Both the position numbers and the translations under genes were made by a program. The notes below the pieces were generated by a model. The model worked only from the letters and a program-made list of their open reading frames with translations, was not told the DNA's origin and did no database searches. This document shows positions 1-8,661 of a DNA stretch of 64,000 nucleotides, one piece after another (within the stretch, counting starts at the first letter, position 1; each line of letters opens with the position of its first letter). The stretch comes from Thermosporothrix hazakensis (GTDB lineage Bacteria; Chloroflexota; Ktedonobacteria; Ktedonobacterales; Ktedonobacteraceae): contig NZ_QKUF01000001.1 of the NCBI RefSeq assembly GCF_003253565.1, positions 701,867-765,866 of the forward strand, read 5' to 3'.

Positions 1-70
1 CGACCGCTCATCGGCCCGACTTCTGTAGAAACAATCCGATTGTGTTATAGAGAAAGGTAGATGATAGATT

Positions 71-1216
71 ATGACGAACCCATTGCTCAAGCTCCAGGAG
101 CAGGGCCAGAGCGTCTGGTATGATAATATTGACCGCGCTCAGCTCAACTCTGGCGAGTTTAAGAAAATGCTCGATAACGATGGCATTGTAGGTGTGACTG
201 CAAACCCGACCATCTTTGAGAAATCGATCAGCGCTGGCCATGCCTATGACGAGCAGATGCAGGAACTCCTCCGAGCAGGCAAGAGCACGAGCGAGATCTA
301 CGAGGCTCTGGTCATTAAAGATATTCAGACCGTCGCGGACATGCTGCGCCCGATCTATGATCGGACCAACGGTCAGGATGGTTATGTCAGCCTGGAAGTC
401 TCGCCTGAGCTGGCAAACGACACGCAGGGCACAATCAGTGAGGCAGAGCGCTTCTGGAAGATGGTTAATCGCCCGAACCTGATGATCAAGATTCCGGCCA
501 CCCCGGCAGGTATTCCAGCCATCTACGAGACACTGCGCAAGGGGATTAACGTCAACATCACGCTGATCTTCTCCATTCAGTCCTATCGCGAGGTTGTTGA
601 TGCCTACATCCGCGCTCTTGAGGATCGCAACGGCGAAGGGCTTGAGATCGATCACATCGCATCTGTCGCCAGCTTCTTCGTCAGTCGCGTCGACACCCTG
701 GTTGATAAGCTGCTCGATGAGAAGATCAAGGCCAGCAACGACCCAGATGAGCAGGAGAAGCTGAAGTCCCTGCAAGGAAAAGCGGCAATCGCCAACGCCC
801 GCATTGTCTATCAGGAGTTCAAGAAGCTCTTCAGCACCCCGCGCTTCGAGTCCTTGAAGCATGCCGGTGCGCATGTTCAGCGTCCGCTCTGGGCCAGCAC
901 CAGCACCAAGAACCCGGCCTACCGCGACGTGCTCTATGCCGAAGAACTGATCGGCCCCGACACCGTCGATACTATGCCGCTTGAGACAATCGTCAAGTTC
1001 CGCGATCATGGCGTGGTTCGCCACAGCATCGAAGACGATCTTGATAGCGCGAAGAAAACCCTCGACACGCTTGAGCAGGTCGGCATTTCCTATGACCAGA
1101 TCGCCAGGCAGTTGCAGGACGAAGGTGTTGAGAAGTTTGTTGACTCCTTCCATCAGCTCTTCAACGGTATCGAGAGCAAGAAAAAGGCCATCAAAGAAGG
1201 GCAGGTTGCAGACTAA
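71..1216 (+). CDS. tal: transaldolase
   Basis: Transaldolase of the cytosolic non-oxidative pentose phosphate pathway; it transfers a dihydroxyacetone unit from sedoheptulose 7-phosphate to glyceraldehyde 3-phosphate. Seen: GVTANPTIFEKSI near residues 41-53 and MIKIPAT with the expected Schiff-base lysine at K140. At 381 aa it belongs to the long form found in actinobacteria, cyanobacteria and Chloroflexota (E. coli TalB is about 317 aa); this form is fused to Pgi in some lineages. The ATG follows AAAGG by about a dozen bases. Its stop codon shares one base with the pgi start (TAATG), which suggests translational coupling. It opens the seven-gene sugar-phosphate block; whether more genes lie upstream cannot be seen. 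Confidence 0.96.
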   Translation: MTNPLLKLQEQGQSVWYDNIDRAQLNSGEFKKMLDNDGIVGVTANPTIFEKSISAGHAYDEQMQELLRAGKSTSEIYEALVIKDIQTVADMLRPIYDRTNGQDGYVSLEVSPELANDTQGTISEAERFWKMVNRPNLMIKIPATPAGIPAIYETLRKGINVNITLIFSIQSYREVVDAYIRALEDRNGEGLEIDHIASVASFFVSRVDTLVDKLLDEKIKASNDPDEQEKLKSLQGKAAIANARIVYQEFKKLFSTPRFESLKHAGAHVQRPLWASTSTKNPAYRDVLYAEELIGPDTVDTMPLETIVKFRDHGVVRHSIEDDLDSAKKTLDTLEQVGISYDQIARQLQDEGVEKFVDSFHQLFNGIESKKKAIKEGQVAD

Positions 1217-2925
1217 TGAGCACAGCACTGCAAGTAGGACAATTTCAAGCGCCAGCAGACCTTCAGCGCTCAGTCGCTGAAGGGTGGCGTGTACTGGACG
1301 AACAGCAGGTAGCAGCTCGCATCTCGCAGATTGATGCATCGCTCTGGAAATCCGATCCGGCTATTCAGGAAAAGATCCGGAATCGTCTCGGCTGGCTGAC
1401 CGTCGTCAATACCATGCGAGAGAAGTACGACGAGATCGCCACATTGGTTGACGCCGTGCGCAAAGATGGCTACAAGAGCGCCATTCTACTCGGTATGGGC
1501 GGCAGCAGCCTCTGCCCTGAGGTTCTGCGCACCACCTTTGGCGTGGTTCCTGGCTATCTTGAGCTCTACGTGCTGGATACTACCGACCCGGACACCGTGC
1601 ACACCGTCGAACAGAAGATTGATCTTCGTACTTCGCTGTTCATTGTTGCTTCCAAGTCTGGCGGTACGATCGAAACGATGTCTCACTACAAGTACTTCTT
1701 CGATCGAGTCAGCAAGGAAGTCGGTGCGGATGAGGCCGGTAAGCACTTCATCGCAATCACCGATCCCGGCACCTCGCTTGAGACACTGGGACGTGAACAG
1801 AACTTCCGCCATGTCTTCCTGAATCCACCCGACATCGGTGGCCGCTATTCAGCACTCTCGTTCTTCGGTCTGGTGCCAGGCGCACTGATCGGTCTGAACA
1901 TTCCGCGCCTGCTGGAGTGGGGCGAGAAAGCAATGAACGCCAGTCAGAAGAGCAGCGCGCAGGAAAACCCTGGTCTCTGGCTTGGCGGGATCATGGGCGC
2001 ACTCTACAAGCAGCAGCGCGACAAAGTGACCTTCATCATCTCGCCCGAGTTACGCAGCTTCGGCTACTGGGTTGAGCAGTTGATTGCGGAGAGCACCGGT
2101 AAAGAAGGCCGTGGACTGCTCCCGGTTGAAGGCGAACAGCTTGGCACCCCCGACGTCTATGGCAATGACCGCATCTTTGCCTATCTGCGCGTCGATGGAG
2201 GCGACAATAGCGAGCTTGATAAAGGCGTACAGGCGCTCGTCGACGCGGGCCAGCCTGTTGTGCGCTTTGAAATCGGCGATCTCTATCAGATCGGCGCTGA
2301 GTTCTTCCGTTGGGAGTACGCAACAGTCGTTTCTGGCTTCTTCCTGGACATCAACCCGCTGGACGAGCCAAACGTTCAGGAGAGCAAGGACAACACCAAG
2401 CGCATCCTGACCCAGTATCAGCAGGAACATCGCCTGCCTGAGCCGACTCCAGTTGTGGTCACCAACGAACCGGCAAAGATTGAGATCGTTGGCAAAGAGA
2501 ACGGCGGCAAAGATCTCGCAGGCTATCTGCACAACTTCCTTGCGCAGGTACGCCCCGGCGACTACATCGCTATCATGGCTTATGTAGAGCGCACTGAGAG
2601 CACAGAGGCTGCCCTTCAGGCTCTGCGCACGCACCTGCGCGATACATATAAAGTTGCCACCACGGTTGGCTATGGTCCGCGCTTCCTGCATTCGACCGGC
2701 CAGCTTCACAAAGGTGGTGCCAACAACGGCGTCTTTATTCAGATTACAGGAGATGTCCATCAGGATGCCTCGATCCCTGGCGAGATCTACTCGTTCGCTG
2801 TCCTGAAGGAATCCCAGGCCCTCGGCGACCTCTATTCCCTGGATAACCATGAACGCCGCAACATCCGTATCCATGTTTCCGGCGATCTGGCAAAAGGCCT
2901 ACAGGTCGTGGATCAGGCCATCTAA
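1216..2925 (+). CDS. pgi: glucose-6-phosphate isomerase
   Basis: Interconverts glucose 6-phosphate and fructose 6-phosphate, linking glycolysis and the pentose phosphate pathway. Seen: GMGGSSLCPEVLR near residues 93-105, the phosphate-binding SKSGGTIET near 146-154, GRYSALSFFGLVPG around 207, and a C-terminal region with GYGPRFLHSTGQLHKGG. The length (569 aa) and motif spacing resemble the Pgi half of the transaldolase-Pgi fusions known from other bacteria rather than the E. coli enzyme. Here the two enzymes are separate chains encoded with a one-base TAATG overlap. A hairpin terminator follows. Confidence 0.96.
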   Translation: MSTALQVGQFQAPADLQRSVAEGWRVLDEQQVAARISQIDASLWKSDPAIQEKIRNRLGWLTVVNTMREKYDEIATLVDAVRKDGYKSAILLGMGGSSLCPEVLRTTFGVVPGYLELYVLDTTDPDTVHTVEQKIDLRTSLFIVASKSGGTIETMSHYKYFFDRVSKEVGADEAGKHFIAITDPGTSLETLGREQNFRHVFLNPPDIGGRYSALSFFGLVPGALIGLNIPRLLEWGEKAMNASQKSSAQENPGLWLGGIMGALYKQQRDKVTFIISPELRSFGYWVEQLIAESTGKEGRGLLPVEGEQLGTPDVYGNDRIFAYLRVDGGDNSELDKGVQALVDAGQPVVRFEIGDLYQIGAEFFRWEYATVVSGFFLDINPLDEPNVQESKDNTKRILTQYQQEHRLPEPTPVVVTNEPAKIEIVGKENGGKDLAGYLHNFLAQVRPGDYIAIMAYVERTESTEAALQALRTHLRDTYKVATTVGYGPRFLHSTGQLHKGGANNGVFIQITGDVHQDASIPGEIYSFAVLKESQALGDLYSLDNHERRNIRIHVSGDLAKGLQVVDQAI

Positions 2926-2944
2926 GCACAGACGTGTGTCGCAG

Positions 2945-2995
2945 GTAAGGATACCCCCTTTCTCTGACAGCGGGTATCCTTACAGCACTGTTTTA
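2945..2995 (+). terminator. intrinsic terminator after pgi
   Basis: A perfect 12-bp stem (GTAAGGATACCC at 2945-2956 with GGGTATCCTTAC at 2972-2983) is followed by AGCACTGTTTTATC. It ends or attenuates the tal-pgi message before gnd, so gnd and zwf may also have their own promoters. Confidence 0.8.
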
Positions 2996-3020
2996 TCAGT
3001 CATTCCAGTAATGATCGAGA

Positions 3021-3056
3021 GGGCGAGCATGCTCGCCCGGGCGAAGAGCCTTCGCC
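3021..3056. repeat. tandem GC-rich palindromes (REP-like)
   Basis: Two abutting palindromes lie between pgi and gnd. GGGCGAGCATGCTCGCCC at 3021-3038 is an 18-bp perfect palindrome, and GGCGAAG-AGC-CTTCGCC at 3040-3056 is a 7-bp stem with a 3-base loop. They are much more GC-rich than the flanking intergenic DNA and lack a T tract, so they look more like an extragenic palindromic repeat unit than a terminator. Only one copy was noticed in this window. Confidence 0.55.
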
Positions 3057-3126
3057 AACATCACACTTATAACAAAATACGCTATTTCCCAAAGGGGCGT
3101 ATTGAAATACTAAGGAGATTCAGAAA

Positions 3127-4029
3127 ATGGAAATCGGTTTTATTGGACTTGGCCGCATGGGCGCAAACATGGTTCGCCGCCTGCTTCGCGACAACCATCG
3201 CGTAGTAGCATGGAACCGCACCGCAGCAAAGACAGATGAGATTGTCAAAGAGGGCGCAGAAGGCGCATACAGCATTCAGGAGCTGGTTGGTAAGTTGCAA
3301 CAATCTCCTCGCGTCGTGTGGGTCATGGTTCCTGCCGGCCAGGCAACCGACGACATGATTCAGGAAGTTCTCCCCTATCTGAACAAGGGCGATATCATCA
3401 TTGACGGCGGAAACTCCAACTACAAAGACTCGATCCGCCGGGGCAAAGAGCTGACCGAGAAGGGCTTCCACTTCATGGATGCCGGTACCAGCGGCGGTAT
3501 CTGGGGCCTGAAGGTTGGTTACTGTCTGATGGTTGGTGGCGAGAAAGAGACCTTCGAGTACATCGAGCCCTTGCTGAAGACCCTGGCTCCCCCTGATGGC
3601 TACCTCTACTGCGGCAGCCACGGTGCCGGACACTTTGTCAAGATGGTGCATAATGGCATTGAATATGGTATCATGCAGGCCTATGGTGAAGGTTTTGAAA
3701 TCCTGAAGGCCAGCCAGTATGACTTTGACCTGCATGCTATCTCGCACCTGTGGAATCAGGGTAGTGTGGTTCGCTCCTGGCTGCTTGAGCTGGCAGAGAG
3801 TGCCTTTGAGCAGGATCCGCAGCTTGAGAGCATCAAGGGATATGTTGAGGACTCTGGTGAGGGTCGCTGGACCATTCAGCAGGCAATTGACACCAACGTT
3901 CCGGCACCGGTCATCACGCTCTCGCTGTTCGAGCGCTTCCACTCGCGCCAGGATGAGTCCTTCAGCGCGAAAGTGCTGGCAGCACTGCGCAAGGGCTTCG
4001 GTGGTCACGCGGTGAAGAGCAATCAATAA
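3127..4029 (+). CDS. gnd: 6-phosphogluconate dehydrogenase (decarboxylating), short form
   Basis: Oxidatively decarboxylates 6-phosphogluconate to ribulose 5-phosphate. Seen: the Rossmann motif GLGRMG at residues 7-12; N30-R31-T32 after beta-2, which usually goes with NADP use (inference); DGGNSNYKDS; GTSGGIWGLKVGYCLMVGG; and the catalytic GHFVKMVHNGIEYG. At 300 aa it is the short class, lacking the C-terminal repeat of the roughly 470-aa enzymes. AAGGAG stands 9 nt before the ATG. It sits between pgi and zwf, as expected for an oxidative pentose phosphate block. The 314-aa open frame on the opposite strand is a codon-bias shadow. Confidence 0.95.
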   Translation: MEIGFIGLGRMGANMVRRLLRDNHRVVAWNRTAAKTDEIVKEGAEGAYSIQELVGKLQQSPRVVWVMVPAGQATDDMIQEVLPYLNKGDIIIDGGNSNYKDSIRRGKELTEKGFHFMDAGTSGGIWGLKVGYCLMVGGEKETFEYIEPLLKTLAPPDGYLYCGSHGAGHFVKMVHNGIEYGIMQAYGEGFEILKASQYDFDLHAISHLWNQGSVVRSWLLELAESAFEQDPQLESIKGYVEDSGEGRWTIQQAIDTNVPAPVITLSLFERFHSRQDESFSAKVLAALRKGFGGHAVKSNQ

Positions 4030-4086
4030 CAGGGGCCACTTCCTTTACCATTTATCCAGTCATAAACAGCCAGTAAAAGGCATATC

Positions 4087-4130
4087 GGGGAAGGTCTGGC
4101 AACCCGCCAGCCCTCCCCTTCCTGCTGTTC
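4087..4130 (+). terminator. hairpin after gnd, possible terminator
   Basis: CTGGC-AACCC-GCCAG (4096-4110) is extended by GGGGAAGG/CCCTCCCC on the outside (4087-4094 with 4111-4118). It is followed by TTCCTGCTGTTC, only moderately T-rich, so termination may be partial. Confidence 0.5.
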
Positions 4131-4198
4131 ACTGTGGATTTATACAACACGCAGACAGAGACGTAATCATACATCTTTAAGAATCAGGAGATTTACAC

Positions 4199-5746
4199 AT
4201 GCCTCAACGTGCGGTAGTCGAGGCGCCAAATCCTTTCCGCGAGGGACTGCGAATGAAGCAGAGCCCGGAGCCATGCGTGATGGTCATTTTCGGCGCTACA
4301 GGCGACTTGACCCATCGAAAACTTTTACCGGCACTCTATAATCTGGCTCTGGAGCACCCACTCCCTGCCGGTTTCTCCGTTGTGGGTTTTGCGCGGCGCC
4401 CCTACAGCGATGAGGAATTTCGCAAACAGGCGCTCGACTCAGTCAACCAATTTTCACGTCAGAAGCCAGTCAACCAGCAAGTCTGGGAGAGTTTTGCATC
4501 TGGCATCCATTACCTTCAATCCAATTTCCATGATCCTGAAGGGTATGAGCGGCTTGCCGCCCTGCTTAACAAGCTGGATCAGGAGCGCGGAACCAGCGGG
4601 AACCGCATTTTCTACCTGTCAACGCCCCCAAGCCAGTACCCGACCATCATTCAAAACCTGGGTGCGGCAGGCCTGAACCGGAACCGCAAAGGCTGGACCC
4701 GCGTCATCGTGGAGAAGCCATTCGGTCATGACCTGGCCTCAGCACGCGAGCTGAACCGCCAGATCGGGAAAGTCTTCAAAGAAGAGCAGATTTATCGTAT
4801 TGACCACTATCTTGGAAAAGAGACCGTCCAGAACATTCAGGTCTTCCGTCTGGCAAACGGCATTTTTGAGCCGGTGTGGAACCGCCGCTATGTTGACCAC
4901 GTACAAATTACAGCAGCGGAAAATATCGGTATCGAGGGCCGGGGTGGCTACTACGAGGAATCGGGTGCGATCCGCGACATGATTCAGAACCATATGCTCC
5001 AGTTGCTCACGCTGGTTGCAATGGAGCCGCCGATTGCATTTGAGGCAAATGCCGTGCGAAACGAGAAAGTGAAAGTTTTGCAGGCGCTGCAACCGATCGT
5101 CGGACAGGATGTGCTTACCAACACCATTCGAGCACAGTATGGACCGGGCTATGTGGGTGGTCAACCGGTCAAAGGATACCTCGAAGAGACGGGCGTTTCG
5201 CCAACGTCGACTACAGAAACCTATGTCGCGCTGAAATTGTTCATTGACAACTGGCGCTGGGCTGGCGTACCATTCTACTTACGCACCGGAAAACATTTGC
5301 CGAAACGCGTAACAGAAATCGCAATTCAGTTCAAGCAGCCACCATTGATGCTCTTCAAGCGCCAGGACAGCCAATCACAGGTTGAGCCCAACGTTCTGAC
5401 TCTGCGCATCCAACCGGATGAGGGCATCTCGCTGAAATTTGGCGCGAAAGTTCCGGGAACTGATATGCAGATTCGCTCGGTGAACATGGACTTCTTCTAT
5501 GGTTCATCTTTCGTTCGTCAGCAGCCAGAGGCATATGAGCGCCTGCTTCTCGATAGCATGCTTGGAGACTCAACGCTCTTCACGCGACGCGACGAGGTTG
5601 AGGCCGCCTGGGCCTTTGTGCAGGGAATTCTTGACGAATGGGCAAGTGGCGATGTTCCCATTCATACCTACGAATCCGGTACCTGGGGTCCACAGGCCGC
5701 CGATGAATTCATCTGGCGCGACGGCTTCCGGTGGCGTCGTCCGTAA
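4199..5746 (+). CDS. zwf: glucose-6-phosphate 1-dehydrogenase
   Basis: First enzyme of the oxidative pentose phosphate pathway: glucose 6-phosphate to 6-phosphogluconolactone with reduction of NAD(P)+. Seen: the nucleotide-binding GATGDLTHRKL near residues 32-42 and the substrate-binding RIDHYLGKE at 200-208, which contains the family's key lysine K207. Length 515 aa is normal. AGGAG stands about 9 nt before the ATG. The neighbouring opcA encodes the accessory protein that activates Zwf in cyanobacteria and accompanies zwf in actinobacteria, which supports regulation at the protein level here too (inference). Confidence 0.96.
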   Translation: MPQRAVVEAPNPFREGLRMKQSPEPCVMVIFGATGDLTHRKLLPALYNLALEHPLPAGFSVVGFARRPYSDEEFRKQALDSVNQFSRQKPVNQQVWESFASGIHYLQSNFHDPEGYERLAALLNKLDQERGTSGNRIFYLSTPPSQYPTIIQNLGAAGLNRNRKGWTRVIVEKPFGHDLASARELNRQIGKVFKEEQIYRIDHYLGKETVQNIQVFRLANGIFEPVWNRRYVDHVQITAAENIGIEGRGGYYEESGAIRDMIQNHMLQLLTLVAMEPPIAFEANAVRNEKVKVLQALQPIVGQDVLTNTIRAQYGPGYVGGQPVKGYLEETGVSPTSTTETYVALKLFIDNWRWAGVPFYLRTGKHLPKRVTEIAIQFKQPPLMLFKRQDSQSQVEPNVLTLRIQPDEGISLKFGAKVPGTDMQIRSVNMDFFYGSSFVRQQPEAYERLLLDSMLGDSTLFTRRDEVEAAWAFVQGILDEWASGDVPIHTYESGTWGPQAADEFIWRDGFRWRRP

Positions 5747-5832
5747 CATCCGCTTAGCCTTTTACTGATATATGGTGTTTGTACAACGCTGTCTGCGTGA
5801 ACAACGACGTTCATCTGAGAAGGGAACGGGGT

Positions 5833-7131
5833 ATGACGAAGGTTTCTACCGGAAACACTGAGCCGCGCCTTCCGTGGGCCGGAAAACAGGTACGTATGGA
5901 AGACGTAGAGGAGACTTTAGCCGAACTCTGGCATCTCTCAGCCGATAATGTCCGTATAGGTCAGAATATTCGTGTCCGCACTAGCGTGCTCAATTTTGTG
6001 ATCTGCGCTCCCAACCTGGCCGCAGCTCAGCATGCTAGTGCGGGGCTGCGCAATCTCGGCAGTACTCATATCGGACGGGTCATTCTGCTGATCCTGAATC
6101 CCGATCCCGGAGCCCCCCCAGGTGTCTCGACCTGGGTCACGCTTCGCTCTTTCCCGATTGTCTCCGATATGATGCGCCATACTTTTGAACAGGTGACTGT
6201 CCTGCTCTCCGGTTCTGCTGCCTCTGCGGCAGATACCATTTTACAGCCACTCTTCAAACCTGACCTACCCGTGTATCTCTGGTGGCTCCAGGATGTCCCG
6301 ACTGACAATCCGCTCTTCCACCATCTGGCAAATTCGTCCAGCCGCGTTATTGTCGACTCGCATGGCTTTTTCCAGCCCGAGGCAAGCCTGATGCAGCTTG
6401 CCCAGATCAGCCGCGCATTACGCGATAGCGCGTTGAGCGATCTGAATTGGAGCCGTATCACCCATTGGCGTCAACTGGTTGCTCAGTTCTTTGATGTGCC
6501 CGCCTATCAGCGTTATCTGGAAGGAGTCTTCCGCATTGAGGTGGAACATTCCGTGCTCCCCACGGATTCAGCAGAGGATACTCGACCCGCCCGGTCACCT
6601 ATTGCGGGAGCCACAGTCAATGCAACGCGTGCCCTTCTACTCGCGGCCTGGCTCAAAACCAGTTTGAACTGGCACATTGATCCAAGCCACCCGGACAATT
6701 ATCGCGATCCAGAGACCGGTGCTTATACCTGGCATACACTTCACCGCACCGGGCCACTCCACTTCATCCCGACCGAAGAGACTGCTGAAGGGCTTTATCC
6801 CGAACCGGTGATCTCCCACAGTGGTGAAGGGACTATTTTTGTGCGCCCTCGGGTGCAACCTGGCCTTCCTCCCGGATCTATTTGTCTGGTCCGCCTATCC
6901 AGTACAGTAGATGGAAAACTTGCGACGTTCACCGTCAATCGCACTGATGACCGAGAACATGCGCTGACCGTGGTCACGCTCCCCGAAGGAGCCAGCCCCC
7001 CGCGCACCGTTCCAATACCCGGTACACAACCGGCAATCGATCTCTTACATGAGGAATTAGAGATTATCGGGCGCGATCATCTCTATGAAGACACCCTGCA
7101 AGAGGTCTCTCAACTCCTATCTGAAATCTAA
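5833..7131 (+). CDS. opcA: OpcA-type glucose-6-phosphate dehydrogenase assembly protein
   Basis: Recognised from overall similarity to OpcA, the redox-linked activator and assembly factor of Zwf. It has no catalytic motif. Seen: LWLTASN-like segments typical of the family are replaced here by VYLWWLQDVP and RVIVDSHGFFQPEASL, and the C-terminal half has GEGTIFVRPRV-type beta strands. I start it at ATG 5833, about 10 nt after GAGAAGGGAACGGGG, giving 432 aa; an in-frame extension to 5779 lacks a ribosome site. It lies 86 bp after zwf and 25 bp before pgl, so all three are probably one operon. The cysteine-based redox switch of the cyanobacterial protein cannot be assigned by eye. Confidence 0.88.
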   Translation: MTKVSTGNTEPRLPWAGKQVRMEDVEETLAELWHLSADNVRIGQNIRVRTSVLNFVICAPNLAAAQHASAGLRNLGSTHIGRVILLILNPDPGAPPGVSTWVTLRSFPIVSDMMRHTFEQVTVLLSGSAASAADTILQPLFKPDLPVYLWWLQDVPTDNPLFHHLANSSSRVIVDSHGFFQPEASLMQLAQISRALRDSALSDLNWSRITHWRQLVAQFFDVPAYQRYLEGVFRIEVEHSVLPTDSAEDTRPARSPIAGATVNATRALLLAAWLKTSLNWHIDPSHPDNYRDPETGAYTWHTLHRTGPLHFIPTEETAEGLYPEPVISHSGEGTIFVRPRVQPGLPPGSICLVRLSSTVDGKLATFTVNRTDDREHALTVVTLPEGASPPRTVPIPGTQPAIDLLHEELEIIGRDHLYEDTLQEVSQLLSEI

Positions 7132-7156
7132 GTTATAGCGTAGGAGCGTTGCTTTT

Positions 7157-7906
7157 ATGCAGAACATACATGTTTCAACGTACGCCGACCTTGAGGCGCT
7201 GAGTCTGGCCGCAGCTCGCTGCGTGATTCAGGCTGCTCATGAGGCTATTGCCGATCATGGGTACTTCACCATTGCGCTCTCTGGCGGCAATACCCCGAAA
7301 GCGCTCTATAGCCTGCTGGCAGAAGAGCCCTACACCAGCCAGATCGACTGGTCAAAGGTTGAGGTCTTCTGGTCCGACGAGCGCTGTGTACCACCCGATA
7401 GCCCCGATAGCTGCTATCGCATGGCATATGATACGCTGCTCGGCAAGGTTCCTCTGACCGAACAGCAGATTCACCGCGTTCCAGCGGAACAGGCTGACCG
7501 CGACGCTGCCTCTCAGGCTTATACCGATGAGATGCGTCGCGTCTTCAAAACCGAAGGGACTCCGGTCTTTGATCTGATCCTGCTTGGCATGGGTCCAGAG
7601 GGCCATACTGCATCTCTCTTCCCGCATCAGGAGTCTCTGAAAGAACAGGTTCGGCTGGTCATGCCGGTTACGGTTCCCAAACCGCCTCCACCGCGCCTGA
7701 CCTTCACGCCTCCCGTACTGAATGCCGCAAAACATGTGCTCTTCCTGGTTACAGGAAAGGACAAGGCCGAGGCTGTGCAAGCTGTGCTGGAAGGTGAATA
7801 CAATCCCGAGGAGTACCCGGCCCAGATTGTGCAACCGTCCAACGGTGATGTAACCTGGCTGTTTGATACAGGCGCTGCCTCGCACCTATCACAAAAAGCA
7901 CGCTAA
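7157..7906 (+). CDS. pgl: 6-phosphogluconolactonase
   Basis: Hydrolyses 6-phosphogluconolactone to 6-phosphogluconate, the step between Zwf and Gnd. Seen: ALSGGNTPKALYSLL near residues 35-50, WSDERCVPPDSPDSCYRM near 73-90, and GMGPEGHTASLFP near 142-154, all diagnostic of the SOL/DevB lactonase family of the glucosamine-6-phosphate isomerase fold. Length 249 aa is typical. The ATG follows TAGGAGCG by about 10 nt. It lies 21 bp before rpe. Confidence 0.96.
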   Translation: MQNIHVSTYADLEALSLAAARCVIQAAHEAIADHGYFTIALSGGNTPKALYSLLAEEPYTSQIDWSKVEVFWSDERCVPPDSPDSCYRMAYDTLLGKVPLTEQQIHRVPAEQADRDAASQAYTDEMRRVFKTEGTPVFDLILLGMGPEGHTASLFPHQESLKEQVRLVMPVTVPKPPPPRLTFTPPVLNAAKHVLFLVTGKDKAEAVQAVLEGEYNPEEYPAQIVQPSNGDVTWLFDTGAASHLSQKAR

Positions 7907-7927
7907 AGAGGAGTGAACTGCACAAGC

Positions 7928-8599
7928 ATGATCGGTATTGTTCCTTCTATTCTTTCAGCCGATTTTACCCGTCTGGGCGAGCAGGTCCGCGAGGCCGAGA
8001 CAGCCGGCGCACAGCGCATCCAGATCGATGTGATGGACGGCCACTTTGTACCGAATATCACGATGGGTCCGATGGTTGTTGAGGCAGTGCGCCGCTGTAC
8101 CAGCCTGCCCCTTGAGGCCCATCTGATGATCACCAATCCACAGGACTACATCGAGACGTTCGCGGAGGCTGGCGCTGATGTGATTATTGTGCATCAGGAA
8201 ACCTGCCCGCATCTGCACCGCGTCCTGATGCAGATCAAGAAGGCTGGCAAGCAAACCGGCGTGGCTCTGAACCCGTCAACGCCAGTCTTTATGCTGGAAG
8301 ATATGCTGCCCTTTATTGATCTGATCCTGGTCATGACCATCAGTCCAGGCTTCGGCGGTCAGGATTTTGTGCCGGAGACGCTCCCCAAGATCAGGCAGGC
8401 TCGTGAGATGATCACCAGACGCGGGTTGACCAACATTGATATTGAGGTCGACGGCGGCATCAATATCAAGACGGCTGCTCAGGTCGTCAATGCCGGGGCG
8501 AACCTGCTGGTCGCAGGCTCCGCGGTCTACAATAAAAAGGAAAGCGTGGCAGATGCAGTCAAGCGTCTGCGCCTTGCCGCAACCTCTTCCAATCTCTAA
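7928..8599 (+). CDS. rpe: ribulose-phosphate 3-epimerase
   Basis: Interconverts ribulose 5-phosphate and xylulose 5-phosphate. Seen: IVPSILSADFTRLGEQV at the N-terminus, the metal-binding IDVMDGHFVPNITMG, ALNPSTP, MTISPGFGGQDF and EVDGGIN, covering the whole TIM barrel. I prefer ATG 7928 (MIGIVPSILSADF, 223 aa), because the longer GTG start at 7913 overlaps the AAAGAGGAG ribosome site. It is the last gene of the sugar-phosphate block and is followed by a strong terminator. Transketolase, the remaining pathway enzyme, is not in the window. Confidence 0.96.
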   Translation: MIGIVPSILSADFTRLGEQVREAETAGAQRIQIDVMDGHFVPNITMGPMVVEAVRRCTSLPLEAHLMITNPQDYIETFAEAGADVIIVHQETCPHLHRVLMQIKKAGKQTGVALNPSTPVFMLEDMLPFIDLILVMTISPGFGGQDFVPETLPKIRQAREMITRRGLTNIDIEVDGGINIKTAAQVVNAGANLLVAGSAVYNKKESVADAVKRLRLAATSSNL

Positions 8600-8609
8600 A
8601 ACCTGAAGC

Positions 8610-8657
8610 AAAAGGCCCGTTCTGGATCGCTTGAGTGCAGAGGACGGGCCTTTTCTT
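8610..8657. terminator. bidirectional terminator between rpe and the convergent hydrolase gene
   Basis: AAAAGGCCCGT (8610-8620) pairs perfectly with ACGGGCCTTTT (8644-8654), followed by CTTTG on the + strand and preceded by A-rich sequence. It can stop both the rpe message and the - strand gene ending at 8662. Confidence 0.88.
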
Positions 8658-8661
8658 TGCG

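Noticed and set aside
8..1339. 443-aa open frame antisense to tal
   Set aside because: Complementary-frame shadow of a strongly codon-biased gene; no ribosome site or domain.
3082..4026. 314-aa open frame antisense to gnd
   Set aside because: Exactly mirrors gnd and has no recognisable motif.
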